From Spirochaetaceae bacterium (GTDB taxonomy: Bacteria; Spirochaetota; Spirochaetia; Treponematales; Treponemataceae): a stretch of 61,874 nt of DNA. Shown one piece after another: positions 8,823 to 17,220 of the stretch (positions are counted from its first letter, which is position 1; each line of letters begins with the position of its first letter). Below the pieces are notes generated by a model, which was given only the letters and a program-made list of their open reading frames with translations, was not told the DNA's origin and ran no database searches. A program made the position numbers and the translations under genes. The DNA lies in NCBI GenBank assembly GCA_017416145.1, contig JAFQDD010000014.1, forward strand, positions 1 to 61,874, written 5' to 3'.

Positions 8823-9173
8823 ATGGCAACTTTTTCAATTGGTGAAATCGAAAAATTAACTGGAATAAAAGCTCACATCCTTCGTTATTGGGAAGAAGTT
8901 GTGCCTTCTCTAACTCCACAAAAGGATTTAGGGGGTCGTCGCACCTATTCTCAGCGGGATGTTCAGATTATTCTACGATTAAAACATTTGATTCAAGAAA
9001 AAAAGTTCACCATTGAAGGAGCTAGAAATCAACTTATTTCCGAAATGGATATGAGTGAATCTGTGGCAGACTTAGTACAAAACATAAATCAAATTAAAGG
9101 CGATTTATTAGACCTTTACAAATTGATACAAAACAGAAAATCCCAATATCAAGAGAATTCCAATGAACAATAA
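8823..9173 (+). CDS. MerR-family transcriptional regulator
   Basis: The 116-residue protein has an N-terminal MerR winged helix (FSIGEIEKLTGIKAHILRYWEE, then GGRRTYSQRDVQIILRLKHL) and a short coiled-coil dimerisation helix. There is no cysteine or obvious ligand domain, so it is of the short MerR type. The ATG at 8823 directly begins the domain and has AGGAAA upstream, so it is preferred over an earlier in-frame start that overlaps der. Its last 11 nt overlap the start of the Rsm22-like gene, implying translational coupling. Confidence 0.85.
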   Translation: MATFSIGEIEKLTGIKAHILRYWEEVVPSLTPQKDLGGRRTYSQRDVQIILRLKHLIQEKKFTIEGARNQLISEMDMSESVADLVQNINQIKGDLLDLYKLIQNRKSQYQENSNEQ

Positions 9174-10374
9174 ACTTGTTGATAAAAACCTTTTTTCAAA
9201 ACTTCCAGAAGAATCTCAAAAAATCATAGAAACCTTTGATGAAATTGTGCAACGGGTAAAGCCCCTAAACTCAAAACAACTTTACCGTATGCCAGAAACC
9301 ATAAAAGAACTTTCCCATCTTTTAACAGATGAAAGAAACAGTCGCCGAGCTGGTTATATGAATGACGTGCCTACCTTATCCGCTTACATTCGCTATTTTA
9401 TGTGGTGGAACCTAGTACGCTTATCGCCGCTTTTTGCAGGGTTTGAAACAAACCCTCAAACCAAGCAAGTCTTTCAAAACCTCCCAGAAAATCCAGTTTT
9501 CCTAGACCTAGGATCTGGACCTCTAACAGTGCCTATCGCTTTGTGGCTTGCTTGTCCGTCACTACGGAGCAAAAAGCTCACCTTCTACTGCCTAGACACT
9601 TCCCAAAATGCTCTAAGTTTTGGCGAAGAGCTTTTCCTTTCAATTGTGGCAAAAACCTACAAAGCCACTCCAGAACAAGTTGAATGGAACATTATTCGAG
9701 TAAAAGGGGAAATCGGCACAGAAATTAGAAAAAAAGCTGATTTTATCACCTGCGGAAATATGTTCAACGAACTTTACTGGAACACTTCAAAACCTTTAGA
9801 AGAAATTTCTAAAAATTACACAAACTTGCTATTATCCTACGGAAATGAAAAAACCTCTGTTTTGGTAATTGAACCTGGCGTTCCACGAAGCGGCCGTTTT
9901 ATCACTTTGCTAAGAAATTCTCTTATCCGAAAAAAGATGACAATTCTATCTCCATGTCCTCATATGGTGGATTGTCCAATGGAAGGGAAAAAAGGTGGAA
10001 AATGGTGCCACTTTACTTTGCTAACAGATAAAGCTCCAAAAAAACTTCACAAACTTTCTGATTCTGCAAAACTCAGCAAAGACCGAGCTTCTTTTTCTTT
10101 TGTATTTGCTTCAAATGTTGTTGATTCAGTTGTGGAAAAGCCTGTGGAAAACTCAAAAAATCCCCAAATTGATATTCGAGTTGTTTCAGACCCAATCCGG
10201 CTTCCACGTGAAAAAACTGGCCGATACGCTTGTTCAAGTCTTGGCTTAACCTTGCTAGAAGCTCCAGAAAAAGCCCTCTCTTCTGGGGATTTTGTACAAG
10301 TTTCTTCACACCAAGGAACTTCCCCAAAAATCGACCAAAAATCTGGTGCGGTGATTTTAGAATTGTCTGTCTAA
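9163..10374 (+). CDS. Rsm22/METTL17-like ribosomal small-subunit methyltransferase-like protein
   Basis: The 403-residue protein has a methyltransferase Rossmann core with motif I FLDLGSGPLTVPIAL and an acidic CLDTSQNAL strand end. It then has SPCPHMVDCPM and KWCHF, a Cys/His pattern typical of the Rsm22 family, whose mitochondrial member METTL17 binds an iron-sulfur cluster. LSKDRASFSFVFAS fits the next family segment. A role in small-subunit ribosome assembly is inferred; catalytic activity is uncertain in this family. It is coupled to the MerR gene and lies downstream of der, itself a ribosome-assembly factor. Confidence 0.72.
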   Translation: MNNKLVDKNLFSKLPEESQKIIETFDEIVQRVKPLNSKQLYRMPETIKELSHLLTDERNSRRAGYMNDVPTLSAYIRYFMWWNLVRLSPLFAGFETNPQTKQVFQNLPENPVFLDLGSGPLTVPIALWLACPSLRSKKLTFYCLDTSQNALSFGEELFLSIVAKTYKATPEQVEWNIIRVKGEIGTEIRKKADFITCGNMFNELYWNTSKPLEEISKNYTNLLLSYGNEKTSVLVIEPGVPRSGRFITLLRNSLIRKKMTILSPCPHMVDCPMEGKKGGKWCHFTLLTDKAPKKLHKLSDSAKLSKDRASFSFVFASNVVDSVVEKPVENSKNPQIDIRVVSDPIRLPREKTGRYACSSLGLTLLEAPEKALSSGDFVQVSSHQGTSPKIDQKSGAVILELSV

Positions 10375-10382
10375 AAGTCTCT

Positions 10383-10976
10383 CTAAAAACACCAACCCAA
10401 TCGAATACTAAAACTTAAAGCAAGATTCTCATTTTTTGTGTTAAACCAGTTCCACAACTGAAAACCGTGATGATATCCTGTATCACAAGGTTTTCCAAAA
10501 GCATATCCTGCCCCAACCCAACTATCCACAACTAATCTTCCAAAAGTTTTTTGATATCCAACTGTGCCAAGAATTGCACACATTTTTGCTAAATCTCGCT
10601 TTTCTGAGTTTTCTTTTTGATTATATGAAAAATGACTATAAATCACTTCTGGTCGAAGAAATAAACCGTCAAAAGGTTTTGCTTTTTCAAAATTACCTAA
10701 AAAAAATTTATGCCCGTATCTAACAGTAAAACCTCGTGGCTGATTTTGATATTTATCATATCCTGCAGAAATTAAGCCTAAACAAAGTTCTCCGGATTGT
10801 TTTAGTTCTTGAAAAGCTCTTTCATAAGAAATCTTTGTACTTCCAGAAAACCACGACAAAAAAGTAAATTTTACAGCATTTTTCTGAACATCTGTAGATT
10901 CCTGTTGATTTTCTAGAGAAAAACAAGTTAATGAGAAAAAACAAAATATTAAAACAACTAAAACAATTTTTTTCAT
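10383..10976 (-). CDS. secreted beta-barrel-like protein, unknown function
   Basis: The 197-residue product starts with a signal peptide (MKKIVLVVLIFCFFSLTCFS). It then shows alternating aromatic/polar strands (WFSGSTKISYERAF, GFTVRYGHKFFLG, LALSFSIRLGWCF) and ends in an aromatic residue, as in outer-membrane barrels. The ATG at 10976 is chosen because it begins the signal peptide; it lies one base past the recR stop, so the gene is the last of the ebfC-recR transcript. It converges with the Rsm22-like gene across only 8 bp. Confidence 0.65.
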   Translation of the reverse strand: MKKIVLVVLIFCFFSLTCFSLENQQESTDVQKNAVKFTFLSWFSGSTKISYERAFQELKQSGELCLGLISAGYDKYQNQPRGFTVRYGHKFFLGNFEKAKPFDGLFLRPEVIYSHFSYNQKENSEKRDLAKMCAILGTVGYQKTFGRLVVDSWVGAGYAFGKPCDTGYHHGFQLWNWFNTKNENLALSFSIRLGWCF

Positions 10977-10977
10977 T

Positions 10978-11565
10978 TTACAAACTTTGGCGTTTACTAA
11001 AACTTCTTGCAAGAGTTAGCTTATCTGCGTATTCTAAATCCCCACCAACAGGCAAACCAGAGGCCAGTCTAGAAATTTTTACATTTGTTCCGCTTAAAGC
11101 TCTCTGAATATACAAAGCTGTAACATCACCGTCAATTGTTGGATTTGTGGCAATTATTACTTCTTGCACATTTTCCTTTTGAACTCGCTCAACTAATTTT
11201 CCAATGGAAAGCTGTTCTGGTCCAATTCCGTCTAATGGAGAAATTACGCCACCCAAAACATGAAAAAGCCCAGAAAACTCTTTTGACGCTTCTATGGTTG
11301 TAACATCCTGAGGTTGTTCCACAACACAAATCATTGAACGATCCCGTTTTACACTAGTACAAATTGGGCAAGGATCAGTTTCTGTGTAAGTTCCACAAAC
11401 AGAGCATTGTTTTATTCGTTCATGAAGGGTAGAAAGTTCCCGTGCAAACTGATGCAAAAATCCACTATCAGTTTTTAGCAAATGGTAAGCAATTCGCATA
11501 GCACTTTTTTTTCCAATTCCTGGAAGTCTTGAAAAACTTTCAGCTAATTCTTCTAACGCATTCAT
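10978..11565 (-). CDS. recR: recombination protein RecR
   Basis: The 195-residue protein has the N-terminal helix-hairpin-helix (LPGIGKKSAMRIAYHLL), the four-Cys zinc finger CSVCGTYTETDPCPIC and a Toprim domain (MICVVEQPQDVTTIEAS). RecR works with RecO/RecF to load RecA at gaps. The ATG overlaps the ebfC stop as TAATG, so it is coupled to ebfC. Confidence 0.94.
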   Translation of the reverse strand: MNALEELAESFSRLPGIGKKSAMRIAYHLLKTDSGFLHQFARELSTLHERIKQCSVCGTYTETDPCPICTSVKRDRSMICVVEQPQDVTTIEASKEFSGLFHVLGGVISPLDGIGPEQLSIGKLVERVQKENVQEVIIATNPTIDGDVTALYIQRALSGTNVKISRLASGLPVGGDLEYADKLTLARSFSKRQSL

Positions 11566-11870
11566 TATAGATTTAATCCTGGAATATTTAAGCCGCCAAG
11601 TTTGTCTTTCATTCCCTCTTTGATTCTTTCCATAGCATCGTGGGAAGCCGCCACAATCAAATCCTGAAGCATTTTTACATCCCGTGGATCAACAGCTATT
11701 GGATCAATTTGTACATCAACAACTTCAAAAGTTCCGTTTACAGTTACTTTTACAATTCCACCACCAGAAGAACCAGTTGCAAAAGTTTCTTTTAATTCTT
11801 CTTGAGCTTTTTGAAATTGAGCTTGAAGTTGGTTTGTATTTTTTAGTAAATCAAATGGATTAAAGTTCAT
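11565..11870 (-). CDS. ebfC: nucleoid-associated protein YbaB/EbfC
   Basis: The 101-residue protein has the family pattern: coiled N-terminus (NQLQAQFQKAQEELKETF), GIVKVTVNGTFEVVDVQIDP, and LQDLIVAASHDAMERIKE. It is a DNA-binding dimer described in Borrelia as EbfC. The ATG at 11870 follows a strong GGGGGA Shine-Dalgarno and begins the conserved domain, so it is preferred to an in-frame ATG 24 nt upstream. It usually follows dnaX directly; here a methyltransferase gene intervenes. Confidence 0.92.
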   Translation of the reverse strand: MNFNPFDLLKNTNQLQAQFQKAQEELKETFATGSSGGGIVKVTVNGTFEVVDVQIDPIAVDPRDVKMLQDLIVAASHDAMERIKEGMKDKLGGLNIPGLNL

Positions 11871-11962
11871 TTTTCCCCCAATATTATTTTTCAAATTATA
11901 TATTTATAACAATAAATTTAATAGACATTTTGAAACTTTGATTTATTTTTATTATAAAGTTT

Positions 11963-13777
11963 TTATATTTTTTTCCTATGAACCTCTTGTTTTATATACT
12001 CATATTCTTCTGGCAAAATTTTAAAATATTTACAAATCATACAATCCACAGCTTCCTGAGTCTCCTCTTTTTCAAGAATTTTCTCATACAAACTTTTTAA
12101 CTCATTTTCAAGTTCTTGAGACAAAATAGGCAATGGAAAATCTTGAAAATGTTGTTTTAATAATTTTTTTGATTTGAATTTTTTTTGATATATAAACGAA
12201 TATATGCAACTATTGTACAAACAAGTTAAAATTTCCATAGGATAATTTTCTGAAATAATTAAATTTGCACTATTCAACATCAATTTTTTTTCCGTATCTA
12301 AAGCACAAATTATTTTATTTGATATAAATCTATAAACTATTTTTTTTGCACGATAGTTTTCCACTGGAGCAACTTGCTGAAATTTTTCTGGTGTAAAATT
12401 GATAAATAATTGAGCTTTATTCAATTTATATGGAGATATATCCTTTCCTCTATAAATTTCTTCTCCCGTTTTTTTTTCATTAGACAAATGTTGTTTATTA
12501 TTTCCTGTAACAATTCCAAGAGCAAATTTTGTATCAAGAGAAAGTTTCGTATGTGGAGAATTGTATATTTTGTTTAAAATCTCTTCATCCCGAACTGAAA
12601 TATTATAAGAAATAAGATAGTTTGGCTCTTTAACTTTATTTTTTTCAAAAATAATTTCTGGCTTTTTGCAAATTTTAATTTTTGTTTGATTTTCTGTTTC
12701 AGAACAAATTTTCATTAAAATGCACTCTGACTGAACACCTTTAAAAGCATTTCCCAAAGGAGTTATTTCTATATCTCTTTTTAAGTTAAGTAAATATTTT
12801 CTTATGTTTTTATGAGTTGTTACATTTAATATTGATTCTGGAAGAAAAAAATACAACTTCCCCATTTTCGATAGGCAATTTATGGCATTGTATAAAATAA
12901 TACTAAAAACTTCTGTAGTGGAAATTTCTGGATATTCTGATAAAAGAAAATCTTTTTCCTTCTTTTTTAATTTGCTTCCCCATGGTGGATTTGTAATTAT
13001 GTAATCAAATTGATTTATTTCTTTTTCTCCAAAAATAAAATCTTTCTTTTTTATATTCAATTTTATATTACTATTATTAAAAAATAATATTAGATTTATT
13101 TTACAAATTAAAATTGCTATTTCATCAGTATCATAAGCCCAAATTTTTTCTGGAATATGATTTTTTGAAAGAACATTTATTAAAATTCCCCCACTTCCGC
13201 AACAAGGATCTAAAACAACCTGATTTTCTGGTATTTTTATATTTTCCAACAATTCTCTTGGTGTATAATACGAACCCTGTTTTGATTTTGCTGCAATACT
13301 TTGAATTGATTGATAAAATGCCCCTAAAATATCGTCATCTTCATTTTCAATATAAAAATCTTTAAATACATTATTTTCTATTTTTCCAATTTCAGAAAAA
13401 ATCTCTGTATTCTCGTCAAATAAATTATTTGATATTAAAATTTGTGTTCCTAAATGTCGTATCCCTTCAAAAATTGATAGATTAGAATCTTCGTATTTTG
13501 ATATTAGTTGCTGTAATAAATCTTTTCGTTCTTGTTTTTTAATTCCAAGATATGTTACATATGTTGTCTCTTGCTGATTTCTATTTGCTCTACTTTTTAA
13601 TTTTGTTGTTTTTTTTATTTTTTGTACAATTTCTAAATATTCTTCTTGTGAATATAAATCCTTTTCTGGAGGACTTACTAATTTTGTTTTTATCCAATTA
13701 TTAAATGTTGCTGGAGAAATATTTAGTTTTTCACATACATCTAATTTAGAATAATTTTTGGCTTCTATTTTATTCAT
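11963..13777 (-). CDS. HTH-fused N6-adenine DNA methyltransferase (orphan)
   Basis: The 604-residue protein begins with a MerR-like helix-turn-helix (residues 8-48: YSKLDVCEKLNISPATFNNW) and a basic linker. The methylase core has motif X-like GSYYTP (168-173), motif I DPCCGSGG (190-197), YDTDEIA (215-221) and motif IV NPPW (263-266), the N6-adenine signature. The C-terminal part (LALGIVTGNNKQHL, YRGKDISPY, KKLLKQHFQDFPLP) resembles the TaqI/Eco57I-type target-recognition domain. No restriction gene is adjacent. It starts 6 nt after dnaX with no clear Shine-Dalgarno. The gene is visibly more A+T-rich than dnaX or recR, suggesting acquisition. An alternative role is a regulatory or replication-linked methylase. 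Confidence 0.85.
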   Translation of the reverse strand: MNKIEAKNYSKLDVCEKLNISPATFNNWIKTKLVSPPEKDLYSQEEYLEIVQKIKKTTKLKSRANRNQQETTYVTYLGIKKQERKDLLQQLISKYEDSNLSIFEGIRHLGTQILISNNLFDENTEIFSEIGKIENNVFKDFYIENEDDDILGAFYQSIQSIAAKSKQGSYYTPRELLENIKIPENQVVLDPCCGSGGILINVLSKNHIPEKIWAYDTDEIAILICKINLILFFNNSNIKLNIKKKDFIFGEKEINQFDYIITNPPWGSKLKKKEKDFLLSEYPEISTTEVFSIILYNAINCLSKMGKLYFFLPESILNVTTHKNIRKYLLNLKRDIEITPLGNAFKGVQSECILMKICSETENQTKIKICKKPEIIFEKNKVKEPNYLISYNISVRDEEILNKIYNSPHTKLSLDTKFALGIVTGNNKQHLSNEKKTGEEIYRGKDISPYKLNKAQLFINFTPEKFQQVAPVENYRAKKIVYRFISNKIICALDTEKKLMLNSANLIISENYPMEILTCLYNSCIYSFIYQKKFKSKKLLKQHFQDFPLPILSQELENELKSLYEKILEKEETQEAVDCMICKYFKILPEEYEYIKQEVHRKKI

Positions 13778-13783
13778 ATTGAT

Positions 13784-15691
13784 TTAATCATCAAAAGCTT
13801 CTGGTTCATCTGGTGTAAAATATTCTTCTTCAGAGGTTCCAGCGTCTTCTTCTTTTTTATATTCATCGCTTTCAGATGTTTTTTGTGAAACATTTTTTTC
13901 TGGTGTGTTATCCACAATATTTTCCACAACTGCCCCAAACACATTACAGAGTGTTTGAACCTGAATTGGATAAGTTTTTAGTAAATCCTCAGGTTCTGCT
14001 TGTTTTACCAATTCAATTTTTACAAAGACTTTTCTTCCCATAATCTCTGCAAGATTTTTTGCAATAGAAACCACATTTGAATTAAGTTTTTGCATAGACA
14101 AAGGATTTTTCACAGGAATAATTACCGCATTTCCTTCTACACGCCAATCTTCAGAATCTTGCAAAGCAGTTCCTACAAGAGTATTTCTGTTATCAAGTTC
14201 TCTTTGTATCTCGATTTGCTTTACTTCACTTATAGAAAGATTTGGATTTCCAACATTACTAATATTTAGATTTTCACCAAGTTGGTTTGAGGCGACAGTT
14301 TCAGTTTTTTGTGCAAAATCTTGTGCTGGTTCTGTAAAACTGTCGCCATTAACAAAAGGGCTACCAACTTCTCCAGAATTATTAGAATAACCTTGCTCAT
14401 CCAATGCAGAAAATCTTGGTAACCCTGCTGGATTATGATTTCCCCAAAAGTTTCCGCTTTCAGAGTTTTCTCCAGAATATCCACCTAAATTTCCTGATGA
14501 ACTAGCTGAATAAGAATTAGAAACGTTATTTATCTGATTTTGAGCTCCATTTCCACCAAAAAAAGCCTTTGCTTCTTCTATGGCAGCCTTCACTTCATTT
14601 CCGCTAACATAAGATGAAAGCCAACAAAGTTTTGTAATTGCTAAATCAAGTTCATATCGCACATCCAAAGAATAGCGAATATCCCGATAAAGCTGTAAAA
14701 ACATAGATAAAGCTCTTTCTAAGCGAATAGAATCCCAAGTTTTTAAAACAAGCTCTGAATATCTTCCAGGATTTTGACCTAGCAAACCTTCTTTTGTAAT
14801 TCCGCTTTTTATAAAAAGACAACTTCTTAAATAGTCGCTTAAGTTCGTAATAAGCTGCTCGATTGGAATCCCATCTTGAATAAACTTATCCACAAGCATT
14901 ATGGCTTCAGCAGATTTTCCCTGACAACAAGCCTCACAAAGCTCATTTAACTGGTCAGTTCCAACAATGCCAAGTTTATCCCGTATGCCGTCATAAGTAA
15001 TGTGCTTATCAGAAAAGGCTGCAACTTGGTCAAACAAAGTATAAGCATCGCGGAAACTTCCTGTGGATTCTCGAGCAATCCAATAAAGAGCTTCATCATC
15101 AGCTTCTATGCCAATTTCCTCGGCAGCCTTTGCCAAAACTCCCTTAATTTGCTCAGTTGACCCAAGTCTAAAGTGAAATTGCTGACATCGACTTTTTATA
15201 GTTGCCGGAACCTTATGAAGCTCAGTTGTTGCAAAAATAAAAATCACATAATGAGGTGGCTCTTCAATAGTTTTTAACAAGGCGTTAAAAGCACTTGTAG
15301 AAAGCATATGAACTTCGTCTATGATATAGATTTTGTACTTGCTAGAGTTTGGTGGAAAAAGCACTTCATCCTTAATTTGGCGAACATCGTTTACACTAGT
15401 ATTTGAAGCACCGTCAATTTCAATAACGTCCATGCTAGTTCCCTTAGAAATTTCTGTACAAGCTGTACATTTTCCACAAGGAGCATTTTCCGTATCGTAA
15501 CAGTTTAGATATTTTGCCAAAATTCTTGCTGTAGAAGTTTTTCCACATCCCCGAGGACCAGAAAACAAATACGCATGAGCAATTTTTCCTGTCTTTATTG
15601 AATTCATCAAAGTTGAGGCAACAAATTCCTGACCAACCAATTCATCAAATTTCTGTGGTCGTCGCCTTGTAGCAGTTACTTCATAAGCCAT
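13784..15691 (-). CDS. dnaX: DNA polymerase III subunits tau/gamma
   Basis: The 635-residue clamp-loader ATPase has Walker A (FSGPRGCGKTST), the zinc module CYDTENAPCGKCTAC, the DEVHMLS box and sensor 1 (FIFATTELHKVPATIKSRCQQFHF). Domain III ends near residue 370. A low-complexity Asn/Ser/Gly linker follows, then a C-terminal domain typical of tau and an acidic tail. A T7 run at codons 376-378 could yield a gamma-like 388-residue product by -1 slippage (listed separately). Confidence 0.94.
   Translation of the reverse strand: MAYEVTATRRRPQKFDELVGQEFVASTLMNSIKTGKIAHAYLFSGPRGCGKTSTARILAKYLNCYDTENAPCGKCTACTEISKGTSMDVIEIDGASNTSVNDVRQIKDEVLFPPNSSKYKIYIIDEVHMLSTSAFNALLKTIEEPPHYVIFIFATTELHKVPATIKSRCQQFHFRLGSTEQIKGVLAKAAEEIGIEADDEALYWIARESTGSFRDAYTLFDQVAAFSDKHITYDGIRDKLGIVGTDQLNELCEACCQGKSAEAIMLVDKFIQDGIPIEQLITNLSDYLRSCLFIKSGITKEGLLGQNPGRYSELVLKTWDSIRLERALSMFLQLYRDIRYSLDVRYELDLAITKLCWLSSYVSGNEVKAAIEEAKAFFGGNGAQNQINNVSNSYSASSSGNLGGYSGENSESGNFWGNHNPAGLPRFSALDEQGYSNNSGEVGSPFVNGDSFTEPAQDFAQKTETVASNQLGENLNISNVGNPNLSISEVKQIEIQRELDNRNTLVGTALQDSEDWRVEGNAVIIPVKNPLSMQKLNSNVVSIAKNLAEIMGRKVFVKIELVKQAEPEDLLKTYPIQVQTLCNVFGAVVENIVDNTPEKNVSQKTSESDEYKKEEDAGTSEEEYFTPDEPEAFDD
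14558..14564 (-). other. candidate slippery heptamer in dnaX
   Basis: The coding strand reads GCT TTT TTT GGT, that is a T TTT TTT heptamer in the frame required for -1 slippage, at codons 376-378. The -1 frame reads WWKWSSKSDK and stops after 10 codons, giving a 388-residue product that ends just after domain III, where bacterial gamma subunits end. Transcriptional slippage on the homopolymer is an alternative. Unproven. Confidence 0.35.
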
Positions 15692-15810
15692 ATCTATAGT
15701 TTACTAGAAAATCGCCTTTTCCCCAATACCTTTTTTTGAATAATTATAAAAGTTTTATAGCCTTTCCCCACTTGCCGATTTTCCCATAATTCGCTATCTT
15801 TAGTACAGAT

Positions 15811-15935
15811 ATTTTGGGAGACTTTTTGTCTTTTTCAAAGACAAAAACCAGGCTTTTCGGGGTTCCGCAGGGAAACCTGCTCCATTGCTTCGCAACTAAC
15901 ACCCCTACAATCCTTGTCTCGTCCCGTAATTTAAT
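15811..15935. repeat. GC-rich hairpin island
   Basis: This 264-bp gap between dnaX and slyD holds a perfect 11-bp stem, TTTTTGTCTTT (15823-15833) and AAAGACAAAAA (15837-15847), with a TTC triloop. A GC-rich patch follows containing TTGC-TTC-GCAA and GGGGT...ACCCC arms. No coding sequence is convincing. It resembles in style the hairpin clusters at 20225, 31098 and 38930. Confidence 0.5.
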
Positions 15936-15955
15936 CTTTTTATCAAGGAATAAAA

Positions 15956-16504
15956 ATGACAATCACACAAGATACTTTTGTTTCCATCAACTACACACTA
16001 AAAAACAAAGATGGACAAGTTATTGATTCTTCAAATGGTGGCGAACCTTTAGAATTTATCGCTGGTCGTGGATTTTTAATTGCTGGTTTAGAAAAAGAAC
16101 TAGAAGGCAAAAAAGCTGGAGACAAATTTTCAGCAGTTATTCCACCAGCAGAAGCATACGGAGAATACAGCGATCAACTAAAAATTTCTGTTCCAAAAAC
16201 ACAATTTGATACAGACGTTGAAATCGAAGTTGGAATGCAATTCCAAGCTGGAATGGGTCAAATTGTAACTGTAAAAGAAGTTAAAGAAAAAGAAGTTGTT
16301 ATCGATGCTAATCACCCATTAGCTGGTGAAACACTTTACTTTGATGTAGAAATCGTTAGCGTAAGAGCTGCAACATCAGAAGAAATTGCTGCAATTTTAG
16401 CACCACGTGGTGGTTGTGGCGGCGGATGCGGTGGCTGCGGCGGTGGTTGTGGAGACGACTGCAACTGCGACGACGATTGTAGCTGTGGTGGCTGCGGTAA
16501 CTAA
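15956..16504 (+). CDS. slyD: SlyD-like FKBP peptidyl-prolyl isomerase with Cys-rich tail
   Basis: The 182-residue protein has the SlyD arrangement: FKBP strands (VSINYTLKNKDGQVIDSS, PLEFIAGRGFLIAGLEKEL), the inserted-in-flap chaperone domain (about residues 70-125) and the returning strand HPLAGETLYFDVEIVSV. It catalyses prolyl isomerisation and acts as a chaperone. E. coli SlyD ends in a His-rich nickel-binding tail; here the last ~31 residues contain nine Cys among Gly and Asp (GCGDDCNCDDDCSCGGCGN). That suggests a soft-metal-binding tail. It has an AAGGA Shine-Dalgarno. Confidence 0.88.
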   Translation: MTITQDTFVSINYTLKNKDGQVIDSSNGGEPLEFIAGRGFLIAGLEKELEGKKAGDKFSAVIPPAEAYGEYSDQLKISVPKTQFDTDVEIEVGMQFQAGMGQIVTVKEVKEKEVVIDANHPLAGETLYFDVEIVSVRAATSEEIAAILAPRGGCGGGCGGCGGGCGDDCNCDDDCSCGGCGN

Positions 16505-16524
16505 TTATAAACCCTACTAAAAGT

Positions 16525-16576
16525 AAAAAGCTGTCCTTAGAAAGTTTTTCTTTCACTAAAGGACAGCTTTTTTTTG
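16525..16576 (+). terminator. intrinsic terminator after slyD
   Basis: AAAAAGCTGTCCTT (16525-16538) pairs with AAGGACAGCTTTTT (16559-16572) and is followed by more T. It serves slyD and may also act for aroK from the other side. Confidence 0.85.
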
Positions 16577-16627
16577 CATTTATTTTACTAAAACTATTAT
16601 CCAATCATTATTTTCGTTTTTCTAAAC

Positions 16628-17176
16628 TTATAACCCCAAAATAAAATCACTGGCTTTTTCAGAATCCCCATTTTCCACAGGCACAATCACAGAACAAAGA
16701 CTTTTATACTTTTTTGTTCGCTCTGTGTAAAAGTTGTGGAAAAGGCCTTTTATAGTTTCCAAATCATCATACATATCCTTTGGAATCCATCCTGGCCAAG
16801 AACCTGTTTTTTCCATATTGTGCTGAATCCGCTTAAAGGCAATCTCTTCTTCAATATCCACATAAAAAAGCTTTGTTTCTTGGCCACCTTTTCCAGTAGT
16901 CAAAAAGTCCAAGGCTTCTTGATTATCACAAATGCCGCCACCAGTTGCCACAACTGCATTTTCATATAAAGGATTTTCTGCAATATTTTTACAAGCCTTG
17001 GCTTCGGCTTTCATAAAAGCTTCTTTCCCGTCCTGTCGATACAAATCTCGACAACTTTTCCCAGCGATTTTTTCTATTTCCTCATCCACATCCACAAAGG
17101 TGAGATTTAGTTTTTCAGAAAGATTTTTCCCAATAGTAGATTTTCCACAATGTTTAATTCCGCATAAAATAATCAT
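16628..17176 (-). CDS. aroK: shikimate kinase
   Basis: The 182-residue protein phosphorylates shikimate in chorismate synthesis. Visible motifs are the P-loop GIKHCGKST, the DVDEEIE substrate-binding segment, the shikimate-binding Arg region FMKAEAKACKNI and VVATGGGI. Length is normal. No other aromatic-pathway gene is adjacent. It has its own compact divergent promoter with a -10 box 6 nt before ATG. Confidence 0.88.
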   Translation of the reverse strand: MIILCGIKHCGKSTIGKNLSEKLNLTFVDVDEEIEKIAGKSCRDLYRQDGKEAFMKAEAKACKNIAENPLYENAVVATGGGICDNQEALDFLTTGKGGQETKLFYVDIEEEIAFKRIQHNMEKTGSWPGWIPKDMYDDLETIKGLFHNFYTERTKKYKSLCSVIVPVENGDSEKASDFILGL

Positions 17177-17220
17177 AAAAGTATCTTACAAAATTCTTCA
17201 ATCTTATGTAAGATATATGT
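17177..17220. promoter_or_regulatory. overlapping divergent leaderless promoters, aroK / prsW-like
   Basis: The whole intergenic region is 44 bp. Plus strand: TTACAA (17186-17191), 17 bp, TAAGAT (17209-17214), 6 nt, ATG. Minus strand: TTACAT (17211-17206), 17 bp, TAAGAT (17188-17183), 6 nt, ATG. Each -35 overlaps the opposite -10, so the two promoters should exclude each other. Confidence 0.55.

Noticed and set aside
15744-16026. Short frames on both strands in the dnaX-slyD gap
   Set aside because: They follow the GC-rich hairpin island, lack ribosome sites and overlap each other and the slyD start.
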